35,931 nt of DNA from the NCBI GenBank assembly GCA_034440135.1, contig JAWXBP010000164.1, positions 1-35,931 of the forward strand. Direction: 5' to 3'. Shown piece after piece: positions 7,729 to 15,773 of the stretch (its first letter is position 1; each line of letters begins with the position of its first letter). Under the pieces are notes generated by a model. It was not told the DNA's origin. It was given only the letters and a program-made list of their open reading frames with translations, and ran no database searches. The position numbers and the translations under genes are program-made. The stretch is from Planctomycetia bacterium. Its GTDB lineage: Bacteria; Planctomycetota; Planctomycetia; Pirellulales; JALHLM01.

Positions 7729-8667
7729 TCATTGCACGTGTCCGCGCGTGACGTCGAGAAAGACTTCTTCCAGGCTTTTGTCCTGCGAACCGAAGGCCGC
7801 GACGGCGAAGCCGGCCTGGACCATTTCTTTCAATAGCAAGACTTCCGCCTGACGATCGCCGTCGTGGAGGAAGATCGCGCTTTCGCCGCTGATTTCGACG
7901 CTATGGACGCCGTCGCGCGCGGAGAGCCATTCGCCCAGTGCGGCCGCGCCGCCCAGAATCTGCGTTTGCACGCGCGCCTGGTGCTGCTGCGTTTTTTGAA
8001 TGTCGTTCACCGAGCCGACGGCGAGCAAGCGGCCCAGTTCGATGATGCCAACCGTGTCGCACATCTCGGCCAGTTCGGTGAGGATGTGCGAACTGATGAG
8101 CACGGTTTTGCCATGCGCGGCAAGGGCGCGGATCATTTCGCGGAGCTGAATTCGCGCGCGGGGGTCGAGACCCGCGGCCGGCTCGTCGAGAACCAGCACG
8201 GCGGGGTTGTGAATCAACGCCCGCCCCAGGCAGAGCCGTTGCTTCATGCCCTTCGACAATCCGCTGATGGGCTTTTCGGCCAATGTGTCGAGTTTGGTGA
8301 AGCTCATCACGTAGCTCAACGACCGGGTGCGATCCTTGCCGCGGAGGCCATACGCTCGGGCGAAGAAATCGAGGTATTCACGGACGTTCACATTGGCATA
8401 GGTGCCGAAGTAGTCCGGCATGAAGCCCAGGCGGTAACGCACGCGATCCGGATCGTTGACGACGGAGAAACCGTCGATGTAGGCATCGCCGGCGGTGGGC
8501 TGGTCGAGCGTAGCGAGAATCCGCATGCTAGTCGTCTTGCCAGCGCCGTTTGGTCCGATGTATCCGAACACATGTCCCTTCGGCACGCTGAACGAAATAT
8601 CGTTCACGGCGCGCGTACTCCCGAACGTGCGGTGCAAGTTTCGCAGTTCGATCATGGGGTGGGACAT
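7729..8667 (-). CDS. ABC transporter ATP-binding protein
   Basis: The 312-residue cytoplasmic ATPase powers the adjacent ABC-2 permease. Visible motifs are Walker A GPNGAGKTT (38-46), signature LSKGM (137-141), Walker B VLVLDEP (157-163) and the H-loop histidine at 194 (SSH). The usual Q-loop glutamine appears to be replaced: the segment reads GFMPDYFGTY (81-90), with Asp where Gln is expected. The C-terminal 90 residues form the extra domain seen in ABC-2 exporter ATPases. The first ATG at 8667 is used here; a second ATG four codons later (8655) is possible, and neither has a clear Shine-Dalgarno. It sits 79 nt after the large exported protein gene and 16 nt before the permease gene, consistent with an operon. 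Confidence 0.93.
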   Translation of the reverse strand: MSHPMIELRNLHRTFGSTRAVNDISFSVPKGHVFGYIGPNGAGKTTSMRILATLDQPTAGDAYIDGFSVVNDPDRVRYRLGFMPDYFGTYANVNVREYLDFFARAYGLRGKDRTRSLSYVMSFTKLDTLAEKPISGLSKGMKQRLCLGRALIHNPAVLVLDEPAAGLDPRARIQLREMIRALAAHGKTVLISSHILTELAEMCDTVGIIELGRLLAVGSVNDIQKTQQHQARVQTQILGGAAALGEWLSARDGVHSVEISGESAIFLHDGDRQAEVLLLKEMVQAGFAVAAFGSQDKSLEEVFLDVTRGHVQ

Positions 8668-8746
8668 GGGAGCTAGTTTGAAGTTTTCAGGGTTCAGTTT
8701 TCAGTGGGAACTTGCGCCGCCTAGCATTTTCATGCATCATTCTCCC

Positions 8747-10915
8747 TCACCAGGTTCCGTGGATGACGTGGAGGGGGAGCTCCTGCTGGACGGTTTCGAC
8801 GCCGTAGTCGAGTTCCGGGGATTGGTCGACGATGGCCAGGTAGTTTCGCGGAGTGAGCAGCGTTGGCGTGGTCATCGCTCCGGCGGCGTTCGCGAGCGAC
8901 TTTTCCAGAATGCCGTCTGATTGCGAGGCGGGCACATTGCTCTGTCCGTAGTAATACACGCGCGAGCTCCCAAACGAATTCTCGGTGAGTTGCACGTCTT
9001 GCATTTGGACGGGCGCGCGGTCGGCGAAGTACCGGCGAATCTCTGGCAGGTCCTCTTCCGTGATTTCCTTCAATTGGCAGGCGGACCCTTTCGCGGTTTC
9101 ACCGCACTTGAAGAGTCGGCCTTGTTCGTCGCACATCACCAAATGCAGAAGGTTCCCGCCCAAAGCATTCACGACGGCCGGCGGCGCATTTTCCGTGGAG
9201 GGCGTGATGCGCAGCCCATTGGTCGTGGGGCGCGTTCGCATCAAGAGGAATTGCGTCGGCGTGCGCGAGGCGAGCCAGCCGCTGGCGAGGCGCTGGCGAT
9301 TTCCTTCCCACTCGAAATCGCGCCGGGTCCAGGCCATCCCTTGCGAAACTTTCGGATCAATCGGCTGAATCATCGTATCGTCTTCGAACTCCAGGCCGTC
9401 CGAGGGCGACAGGCCCGCGTAATACGTAACGCGCGATGTGCTGGCGGCCTGACGCCTGGCCTGGTCGATCGACGTGAACGAACGCGGACGGACGCGGACT
9501 TGGAGGCCGTCGGTCAACAAGGCGTAGCCGAACAGGCTCGCGGTGACGACGATCGCGGTGATCGGCACTACCGCTAACAGCAGGTGCAGTTTTCCTTTGC
9601 GGCGCAGCCAGTAGTAGTTGATCGGACCAATAGCCAGCACAAAGCCGGTGATCAATACGCGAAACGCGGTCACCGGGGCGCGGCCGACGCCGGGAATCAT
9701 CTGCTTCCAGAAATCGGGATTGTCGTCCGTCGTCGACAACCCGAGCCGCTTGCGCGACAAGATGCGGTCGGCGCCTACGGTGTTCGTGGCCCAGACCCAA
9801 TTGGCGACGTCTTCGGACGATGGCGGATTCGCGCCAATCGGCTTGTCGTCATGGAATACCAACACCATTCCCAGCTGCGCAGGGCGCGTGCGGAATGGCG
9901 GCGCTTTCGGCGGTGGCAACGACAAATTCGGCGGCGTTTCGCCGGTGATCGATTCATTCGCCGTCGCCGGCGCGCCGGGCATACTGTAGTCGACTGAGCG
10001 GGAAACGGCGAAAGCGCTATCCAACCCTTGGGCGAACTTATTTACGTCCGCATCTTTCCACGGCTCGGCGTGCGGCCCCCAGAGCCCCGTGCGCTCTTCG
10101 ATTTCGGCCAGGCGCTCCCAGTTCGCGCCGGCGCCCCAGATCCAGAGATTCCCGCCCGCGGACGTCGCCTGGCAAATCGCTTGAAGCGCTTCGGGCCGCG
10201 TGTCGGCGAGTTTCTTGAGCTCGTTGACGTGCAGGCAAATCACGTCCGGCGAGGTGTAGTCCACCCAGCGTTTCGGCAGGCTCGCGCCGGGTATCTGCGT
10301 GAACAGTTCCGTCGGATACTGCGCGCGGCCGTTGATGGTGCTGGTCGAGAGATTGCCGTAGGCCACTGCGCCCTGCTGATTGGCGCGCGCTAAGTCCATC
10401 GCTTCGGTCAGCAGCGACGTATCGACAGCCTGATCCGAGATGCAAAGAAACGACGGCAGGCTGAGACCCGACCCAAAAGCGTACAAATTGCCGGTCGAAG
10501 CGTAATTGTCCAGCTTATCCAGATGCCGCCCGCCCTCGTAGATCTTGAATTGCTGGTTGACCCACAATTCCGTCTGTGGCGCTGTGATCACGACTTCCCC
10601 GGAGCGGGAACCGGCGGGAATGGTCAATCGCTCGCTGGTGGTCGTGAACTTGCGGCCGTTGTAGTCCTGGTTTTCAATTTCGATCGTGAATTCCCGATCG
10701 TTGCCGGTCACCTTGCCGGAACGCAACAGGACGCGGACAGGCCGATAGCCTTGCCCGAGCGGCCAGCCGTTTTGGCCTTCGAAGACGTAGCCGTCGCCAC
10801 GCGATTGCGCCACGCCATATTGCGTCTGCGCCGCAAGCTGCGCGGAATACCAGGGCGCGCACGCGAGGGCCAGGAATAGCACGGCCCGGCGAACGAAGGT
10901 GGTCGCGAAGCTCAT
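8747..10915 (-). CDS. Large exported membrane-anchored protein of unknown function, ABC-associated
   Basis: The 722-residue protein has an N-terminal signal peptide (basic F-V-R-R, hydrophobic core about 10-27, A-A-Q end). A large extracytoplasmic domain follows (about 30-405), starting with beta-rich segments. Two adjacent transmembrane helices lie at about 411-470, around the phrase GPINYYWLRRKGK, and a second soluble domain of about 250 residues ends the protein. The G-P-x-N-Y-x-x-L-R-R loop recurs in large bacterial membrane proteins of unknown role that accompany ABC-2 transporters. It starts 12 nt after the 87-residue membrane protein and ends 79 nt before the ABC ATPase, so it is probably the extracytoplasmic component of the same system. 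No catalytic motif was recognised. Confidence 0.85.
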   Translation of the reverse strand: MSFATTFVRRAVLFLALACAPWYSAQLAAQTQYGVAQSRGDGYVFEGQNGWPLGQGYRPVRVLLRSGKVTGNDREFTIEIENQDYNGRKFTTTSERLTIPAGSRSGEVVITAPQTELWVNQQFKIYEGGRHLDKLDNYASTGNLYAFGSGLSLPSFLCISDQAVDTSLLTEAMDLARANQQGAVAYGNLSTSTINGRAQYPTELFTQIPGASLPKRWVDYTSPDVICLHVNELKKLADTRPEALQAICQATSAGGNLWIWGAGANWERLAEIEERTGLWGPHAEPWKDADVNKFAQGLDSAFAVSRSVDYSMPGAPATANESITGETPPNLSLPPPKAPPFRTRPAQLGMVLVFHDDKPIGANPPSSEDVANWVWATNTVGADRILSRKRLGLSTTDDNPDFWKQMIPGVGRAPVTAFRVLITGFVLAIGPINYYWLRRKGKLHLLLAVVPITAIVVTASLFGYALLTDGLQVRVRPRSFTSIDQARRQAASTSRVTYYAGLSPSDGLEFEDDTMIQPIDPKVSQGMAWTRRDFEWEGNRQRLASGWLASRTPTQFLLMRTRPTTNGLRITPSTENAPPAVVNALGGNLLHLVMCDEQGRLFKCGETAKGSACQLKEITEEDLPEIRRYFADRAPVQMQDVQLTENSFGSSRVYYYGQSNVPASQSDGILEKSLANAAGAMTTPTLLTPRNYLAIVDQSPELDYGVETVQQELPLHVIHGTW

Positions 10916-10927
10916 CGTCGGATTCCC

Positions 10928-11191
10928 TTAGGGATTCAGAGGGGCAAAGGGAGATCGCCCTTCCGGCGTGCGACTCCGCGTGAGGGTTCGCAAGAGCGCA
11001 GAAACGAGCCAGACCAGAAAAAACAGCCAGGCATAGACGGCCAGGAACACGGCGAGCCCGGCCATGCCGGCGGTGACGCCGACGGCCCAGGCGCTGCCTT
11101 GCGTGGCGCTCCGCACGACCACGAGCGCAGAGCCCGCCAGAGCGGTGCCGCCCAGCACCCAGCGCAATGAGTAACGAGGAAAGAGCATCAT
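10928..11191 (-). CDS. Small two-helix membrane protein, first gene of the ABC operon
   Basis: The 87-residue product opens M-M-L-F-P-R-Y-S-L-R-W, similar to many short planctomycete membrane proteins. Two hydrophobic segments lie at about 11-26 and 36-66, the second long and tryptophan-containing. A basic tail (T-R-S-R-T-P-E-G-R) ends the protein, probably in the cytoplasm. Either of two adjacent ATG codons (11191, 11188) could start it. The next gene begins 12 nt after its stop, so the two are almost certainly co-transcribed. No family was recognised; it may be an accessory subunit of the transporter. Confidence 0.65.
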   Translation of the reverse strand: MMLFPRYSLRWVLGGTALAGSALVVVRSATQGSAWAVGVTAGMAGLAVFLAVYAWLFFLVWLVSALLRTLTRSRTPEGRSPFAPLNP

Positions 11192-11474
11192 CGGTTCTGT
11201 TCGTCAGCGGAGCAGTGTTCTTGAATCGCTACGAGGCGCAGAACGTCAGATTACTAGAAAACCCGAGGTCGTGTCTATTCTTTGGCCCGGCAAAATAGGG
11301 CGAAACCGTTTTCGACCGTGGGAGGCGCCTCCGACGCCGATGGAGAAGGCTTCGCCGACGACGCACGGCCTGTTCGGCAAAAAGCGATGAACGATCGGCG
11401 TCGGAGACGCCTCCCACACGCCGAGATGGGCGCGTCGGTAGATGGACGCGGCAGAAGCGCGAGACGCCGTGGCC
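11192..11474. other. Intergenic region between the coiled-coil gene and the ABC operon
   Basis: This 283-base region contains the second copy of the 24-28-nt-arm palindrome (11318-11417). On the ABC-operon side it has a weak promoter-like pair, TAGACA (11277-11272), an 18-nt spacer and TAATCT (11253-11248), on the minus strand. Otherwise nothing was recognised. Confidence 0.5.
11318..11417. repeat. Intergenic palindrome, family copy 2
   Basis: Arms 11318-11341 and 11394-11417 pair at 23 of 24 positions around a 52-nt spacer. The arm sequence is the same as in the 1903-2010 element, and the spacer length is identical although the spacer sequence differs. It lies downstream of the coiled-coil gene and upstream of the ABC operon promoter region. 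Confidence 0.85.
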
Positions 11475-13736
11475 TTAGCCCTGCGGGCCGTCTTTCAGGC
11501 CGAGGCGTTCCAACCAGCGGCCGCGCTTGGGCTCCTTCGCCGCGGCGTTGGCCGCGGGAGTCTGGGCGCCCATCGTAGCGCTGCGCTCCTCGAGGACGCG
11601 GAGTTTTTCCTCCAAGTCGGAACGTTCGCGGGCTAGCTTGGCGCGTTCCACGGAGATTTCCACTTCCGCGGTCCGCATCTTGCCTTCCCATTCGGTCTGC
11701 AACTGGCGAGCCCGTTCGCGCTCGTGCTGGATGACTTCGTCGGATTCGATGAGCTGGGCGATCGCGGAAGCGCCGACCGCGACGTTGCCGATGTTGCTGC
11801 TTTGTTCTTCGAGCAGCTTGCGCAGCTCGGCGATTTCCTGGTCCTTGTCAGCGACGACCGAATCGGTGATGTCCAGCGTGCCTTGGATTGTCAGGCGCTC
11901 ACGGGCTTGCTCCGCGTCGCCGTCGTCATACTCTTCCAGCATGGCGAGCATGCGGAGCTTCTGCGCCTCCCAATCCATGCCGGCGCCGGACGGGGCGGGA
12001 GTGCCGCCATTCTTGCGGGAGATGGCGAGCTTCTGTTCCAACTCCGCGGCGCGGGCTTTCTCCTCGCGAACGTCTTCCATCGCCAATTCGTAGCGGCGCT
12101 CCAGCGCGTGAATCCGTTCGGCGACGTCTTCGTCAACTGCCGCCACCGCCGGCGGCGCCTCTTCCAGTCGCTCTTGGAGTTCCGCACATTGCGCGATCAA
12201 TTTGGTGCGGGCATCGAGCAGTCCGCTGAGCTGTTCTGTGAGATTCGCGTTTTCCGTCCGCAATGACGCCACTTCTTCGGTGGCATGACTCGCCGAGCTG
12301 GCCTGTTCGCGGAGTTGTTCGAGCTGTCGGGCAACGTCCGCGGCTTGCGTTTCGGCGGCCTGTTGTGCAGCGAGCGCCTGTTTCGCGGCGGCTTCCGCAT
12401 CGGCGAATCGTTTGGCGAGCTCCTGTTGCGCTTGTTGATCCCCGGCGCCTGAGGCCTTGGCGCGGGCGAGGTCGCGCTCCAGCGATTGCACGCGCGAGGC
12501 CGCTTGGGCGGTTTCGCGGTCGAATTCCGCTTTGACATTAAGGAGCGCCGAGTCAAGTTCCTCGCAGCGCCCATGCAAGCGAGCGTGTTCGCTGGCCGCC
12601 TGTTGTTCGGCGGCGCGGAATTTGGCGAGCTCTTCGGTCAGAGCCGCGGCCTCGGCCTTCGCGGATTGGAGTTCGGCGGCCTGTGTTTGAACGGTCTGTT
12701 CCAGCCGTTCCTGCAGTTGGCGGCGTTCTTGTTCAGCTTGCTGGAGCTTCGCTTGTAGTTCGGCGACCGCTTGCGCCTGGACACTGGAATCCGCCAGCGC
12801 GCGACGGGCTTGTTCGACATCGCCTTGCAGGCTGGAGACGTCCGTGGCGAGCCGATCGCGTTCGACGGCAATCCCGTCGCGCTCTGCTTTGAGGCGATCG
12901 CGTTCAACGGCTAGCCCGTCGCGTTCCGCAGACAGGGAACGGAGTGATTCTTGCGCCGCGCTTGCGGCGGCCGTGAGTTGTTCGCGCTCCTTCGCCGTTT
13001 CGTCCTGACGTTGCCGCGCGGCCTCGACGGCCGTGCGCAGCTCATCGCGTTCCGCCGCGAGGCTTGCCGACGCTTCTTGATCGTGTTTCAGTTCGCCACG
13101 CAGGCCATTCAGCTCGGCGCGGATGCTGTCGAGCTCCGCCGGCAACGGACGTAGCGGTTCCAGTTCGCGCAGAGCCTGGTCGCGTTCTTCGGACCGGGCT
13201 TGCAGCTGCACCGCAAGTTGATCGCGCTCGGCTTGAAGTTTTTCGCGTTCCGCCTGCAATTGCACGAGGCCGTCGCGCATCGAGGCGATTTCGGCCACCG
13301 CGGAATCGTCGAGCTTCACTTTGTCTTGCTGGCGCTGTTCGACCAACGTGCGGCGTTGCGCACGGACGCGTCCTGCAATTCGCCTGGCTCGGGCGGCGAT
13401 CGCGGCGCGGTCTTTGATCAGCGTGTCGTTGAGTTCCAAAAGTTGCGAGTCGCGGCGTTCGATCTCGGCCAGCCGCGCTTCCAACTCCGCCCGGGTCTGC
13501 TCGGCGGTTGTGCCTTGTTGCTCGGCTTGAGTCAACTTGCCCTGCGCGTCTTGCCGGAGTTCGTCGAGCGATTGCGCGATTTTTTCGACGCGCGCGCACA
13601 AGTCGCCTTCCAAATCTTGTATGCGCTGGCGGCGGCGGGCGCCGAATTCCTGGAGCCTGGCGCGTTGCTCCGCGAGCACGGCGACGAAATCGTCGTCGAC
13701 GGAATCCGAAGGGGATGAGGGGAGATGTGCGTCCAT
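11475..13736 (-). CDS. Long coiled-coil protein
   Basis: The 753-residue protein is dominated by heptad-type, Glu/Gln/Arg/Ala/Leu-rich sequence from about residue 20 to 700, with few prolines or aromatics. The N-terminus (1-17) is short and acidic. A helix-breaking patch near 535-545 (EAPPAVAAVDED) and another near 590 (NGGTPAPSGAGMDWEAQ) split the rod. The segment around 610-670 (TIQGTLDITDSVVADKD, then NIGNVAVGASAIAQLIESDE) is less repetitive and may be a specific binding region. The C-terminus is basic (K-R-G-R-W-L-E-R-L-G-L). No signal peptide or membrane helix was seen, so a cytoplasmic structural or scaffold role is plausible. SMC or Rad50 heads are absent. A promoter-like sequence at 13865-13893 would drive it. 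Function is unknown. Confidence 0.85.
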   Translation of the reverse strand: MDAHLPSSPSDSVDDDFVAVLAEQRARLQEFGARRRQRIQDLEGDLCARVEKIAQSLDELRQDAQGKLTQAEQQGTTAEQTRAELEARLAEIERRDSQLLELNDTLIKDRAAIAARARRIAGRVRAQRRTLVEQRQQDKVKLDDSAVAEIASMRDGLVQLQAEREKLQAERDQLAVQLQARSEERDQALRELEPLRPLPAELDSIRAELNGLRGELKHDQEASASLAAERDELRTAVEAARQRQDETAKEREQLTAAASAAQESLRSLSAERDGLAVERDRLKAERDGIAVERDRLATDVSSLQGDVEQARRALADSSVQAQAVAELQAKLQQAEQERRQLQERLEQTVQTQAAELQSAKAEAAALTEELAKFRAAEQQAASEHARLHGRCEELDSALLNVKAEFDRETAQAASRVQSLERDLARAKASGAGDQQAQQELAKRFADAEAAAKQALAAQQAAETQAADVARQLEQLREQASSASHATEEVASLRTENANLTEQLSGLLDARTKLIAQCAELQERLEEAPPAVAAVDEDVAERIHALERRYELAMEDVREEKARAAELEQKLAISRKNGGTPAPSGAGMDWEAQKLRMLAMLEEYDDGDAEQARERLTIQGTLDITDSVVADKDQEIAELRKLLEEQSSNIGNVAVGASAIAQLIESDEVIQHERERARQLQTEWEGKMRTAEVEISVERAKLARERSDLEEKLRVLEERSATMGAQTPAANAAAKEPKRGRWLERLGLKDGPQG

Positions 13737-13864
13737 ACCAAACTTACCTGACTGCTGAATCGGAGCGCGGTCCCGCGGCGTCCGCGCGCCGCCCGCCCAT
13801 CCAGGCGCGACGCGTACCGCCTAGGCAGCGCAGGCCGATCTCCGTCGGCTACGCCCCTAGAGTT

Positions 13865-13893
13865 TCTATAGGTCACGCTCCGCACGGGGTCAA
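13865..13893 (-). promoter_or_regulatory. Sigma-70-like promoter of the coiled-coil gene
   Basis: On the minus strand TTGACC (13893-13888), a 17-nt spacer and TATAGA (13870-13865) match the housekeeping consensus at 5 of 6 and 5 of 6 positions. Transcription would start near 13858, leaving a leader of about 120 nt before the ATG at 13736. It is the best promoter match in the window. Confidence 0.6.
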
Positions 13894-14075
13894 AGCGAGA
13901 CGTCCGGTTGTACGCATCGTGCCGTTCGACCGGCATGACGGCGGCAGCCGACGCGGTCCCGCGGACCTCGGTTTCCCTTTTCGGCCTGAGGGGGCTAAAC
14001 TGTCGCTACCCCGGCCAGCGGCTTCGCGTCCGCCGCTCGGCCCGCGTGGTTACATTTTTCCGTTCCGAAAGGGTG

Positions 14076-14080
14076 AAGGA
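14076..14080 (+). promoter_or_regulatory. Ribosome-binding site fixing the GTG start of the CorC-like gene
   Basis: AAGGA ends eight bases before the GTG at 14089. It supports this non-ATG start, which also places the first membrane helix right at the N-terminus as expected for the family. Confidence 0.6.
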
Positions 14081-14088
14081 CCGTCCAG

Positions 14089-15417
14089 GTGCCCCCATAC
14101 GTTTGGGAAATCCTCCTGATCTTGCTGCTGATTCTGGCCAACGGCTTCTTTGCCGGGGCGGAAATCGCCATTATTGCGGCACGCAAGAACCGCCTGGAAC
14201 AATTGGCCGACGACGGCGACCGCAAGGCGCGGCGAGCGCTGGAGTTGGCGCGCGACCCGGACCGCTTCCTGCCCACGGTGCAAGTCGGCATCACGCTGGT
14301 GAGTACGCTGGCCGCGGCCTTCGGCGGCGCCCGACTGGTCGACTACCTGGCGGACGCGTTGGCAAAATCGCCTTGGCCGTTCGTCCAGGCGCATCAGCAT
14401 GGAATTGCGTTCTCGCTGGTCGTCGTGGCGATCACCTATTTCTCGCTGATTCTGGGCGAGCTGGTTCCGAAGCAAGTCGCCTTGCGGAATGCTGAGACCC
14501 TGGCGCGATTCGTCGCGCCGGTGATGTCGCTATTGGCCAGCGCCGGACGCCCGGCGGTCTGGGTGTTGGAAAAATCGACGTCGTTCGTGCTAGCGCTGTT
14601 TCGCGTGCCGCTCGCCAAAACCGCCACTGTTTCGGTCGACGACATCGAACACATGATCGAATCGGGCACGGCCGAGGGAGTGGTCGAACCCTTGGAGCAA
14701 AAGGTGGCGATGGGCGCGCTGCGGCTTGGTGAGCGCACCGTGCGCGACATCATGCGTCCGCGGACCGATCTCGATGCGATCGACGTGAGCACGCCGACGG
14801 ACGAGATCATCGGCACGATCGCGATGGCTGGCTTTTCCCGGCTGCCGATTTACGAACGTGACCTCGATCACATTCTGGGCTACGTGCATATCAAGGACCT
14901 GGTCCGCTACCTGCACCTGGGTTGGGAGATCGACCTGCGCAAAATGTTGCATCCGCCGCTGTTCGTGCCGGAGACATTGCATCTCGACCGGCTGCTGGAG
15001 ATGTTTCAGGCGCAGCGGACGCAATTGGCGATCGTGCTCGACGAACACGGCGGCACCGACGGCATGCTGACGATGGAAGACGTGCTGGAAGAGTTGGTCG
15101 GTGAAATTCAGGACGAACATCGCGACGACCGCGCCCAGGATTTTGTGCGTCGCGACGACGGCAGCTTTCTGGTCGACGGCGGCTTAAGCGTGGCCGACCT
15201 CGTGGTCAAGCTCGGCGTGAAACCGGACGACGTCAGCGTCTCAAGGCGCTTCACCACAGTGGCCGGCTTGATGTTGTTCCTGCTCGGCAGCATTCCCCGC
15301 ATCGGCGACATGGCTGAATGGAACGGCATGAAGCTGGAAGTAGTCGACATGGACGGGCGCAGGATCGACCGAATCCTGATTACGCCGCTGCCGAAGGAAG
15401 AGGATACGGAGGAGTAG
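14089..15417 (+). CDS. CNNM/CBS-domain membrane protein of the CorC/HlyC (hemolysin-like) family
   Basis: The 442-residue protein has the standard three-part layout. A DUF21/CNNM membrane domain with helices at about 5-28, 65-85, 105-125 and 140-172 contains NGFFAGAEIAI and GELVPKQVALR. Two CBS domains (about 215-340) carry the IMRPR motif (221-225) and DEHGGTDGMLTMEDVLEEL (318-336). A C-terminal CorC_HlyC domain (about 350-436) ends in RIDRILITPL. Relatives are implicated in magnesium or cobalt efflux, and CBS pairs bind adenine nucleotides. Calling it a hemolysin is historical and unsupported. The GTG start is backed by an AAGGA eight bases upstream. The last codons (E-E-stop) merge into a 12-bp tandem repeat. 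It is convergent with the acetyltransferase gene. Confidence 0.95.
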   Translation: MPPYVWEILLILLLILANGFFAGAEIAIIAARKNRLEQLADDGDRKARRALELARDPDRFLPTVQVGITLVSTLAAAFGGARLVDYLADALAKSPWPFVQAHQHGIAFSLVVVAITYFSLILGELVPKQVALRNAETLARFVAPVMSLLASAGRPAVWVLEKSTSFVLALFRVPLAKTATVSVDDIEHMIESGTAEGVVEPLEQKVAMGALRLGERTVRDIMRPRTDLDAIDVSTPTDEIIGTIAMAGFSRLPIYERDLDHILGYVHIKDLVRYLHLGWEIDLRKMLHPPLFVPETLHLDRLLEMFQAQRTQLAIVLDEHGGTDGMLTMEDVLEELVGEIQDEHRDDRAQDFVRRDDGSFLVDGGLSVADLVVKLGVKPDDVSVSRRFTTVAGLMLFLLGSIPRIGDMAEWNGMKLEVVDMDGRRIDRILITPLPKEEDTEE

Positions 15418-15500
15418 TGGGAGGAGTAGTGGGAGGAGTAGTGGGAGGAGTAGTGGGAGGAGTAGTGGGAGGAGTAGTGGGAGGAGTAGTGGGAGGAGTA
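15408..15500 (+). repeat. 12-bp minisatellite beginning at the CorC-like stop codon
   Basis: Seven perfect tandem copies of GTGGGAGGAGTA occupy 15417-15500, preceded by a partial copy (15408-15416) that encodes the last two glutamates and the first bases of the stop codon. Since 12 is a multiple of three, each unit repeats TAG in the gene's frame, giving eight in-frame stops (reading W-E-E-stop). A purine-rich decayed tail runs on to about 15530. Confidence 0.95.
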
Positions 15501-15773
15501 AAGGAGAGGAGGAATAGAGGAAATTTAAGTTGAGCCCCGGAGGGGCGGCAGGTAATAGCCAGGGGTGCGAACCCCTGGTGAACATTTACGGAATACCGAC
15601 GGAGCCCCAACGGGGCGACACATTGAACACGTATGTCGCCCCGTTGGGGCTCCAACGTTTTCCGCCGCGACGTTTCCAGGCGTTTGCGCGCCTGGCTATT
15701 ACCTGCCGCCCCTCTGGGGCTCTTTCAAAACTCCTCCACTCCTTAATTCCTCTTCTCCTTTACTACTTCCCCC
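15501..15773. other. Convergent intergenic region, mostly palindrome
   Basis: This 273-base region holds purine-rich sequence (15501-15530), the nested palindrome (15532-15722) and a pyrimidine-rich tract (15727-15785) that is roughly the inverted counterpart of the first. No gene was seen. Confidence 0.6.
15532..15722. repeat. Nested intergenic palindrome with four stem-loops
   Basis: The outer arms 15532-15563 and 15691-15722 pair at 31 of 32 positions (core GGGGCGGCAGGTAATAGCC). A perfect 20-bp inner pair, 15601-15620 with 15634-15653, has a 13-nt loop. Small hairpins lie inside each outer arm's end: 15559-15578 (8-bp stem, GCGA loop) and 15676-15695 (7-bp stem). The whole could fold into a cruciform or a branched RNA between the two convergent genes. 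Confidence 0.85.

Larger units (their letters stand above)
13737..14088. other. Divergent promoter region
   Basis: This 352-base region separates the divergent coiled-coil and CorC-like genes. The left-facing promoter is convincing (separate entry). For the right-facing gene only the ribosome-binding site was found; candidate -10 boxes such as TAAACT near 13995 are too weak to call. Several GC-rich short palindromes occur at about 13770-13800, and no gene is seen. Confidence 0.5.

Noticed and set aside
14089-15417. Naming the CNNM/CBS protein a hemolysin or toxin
   Set aside because: The label is inherited from early family members; the domains indicate a CorC-like membrane protein.
15408-15500. 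CRISPR-like array
   Set aside because: The units are directly adjacent 12-mers without spacers, and no cas genes are present, so this is a minisatellite.
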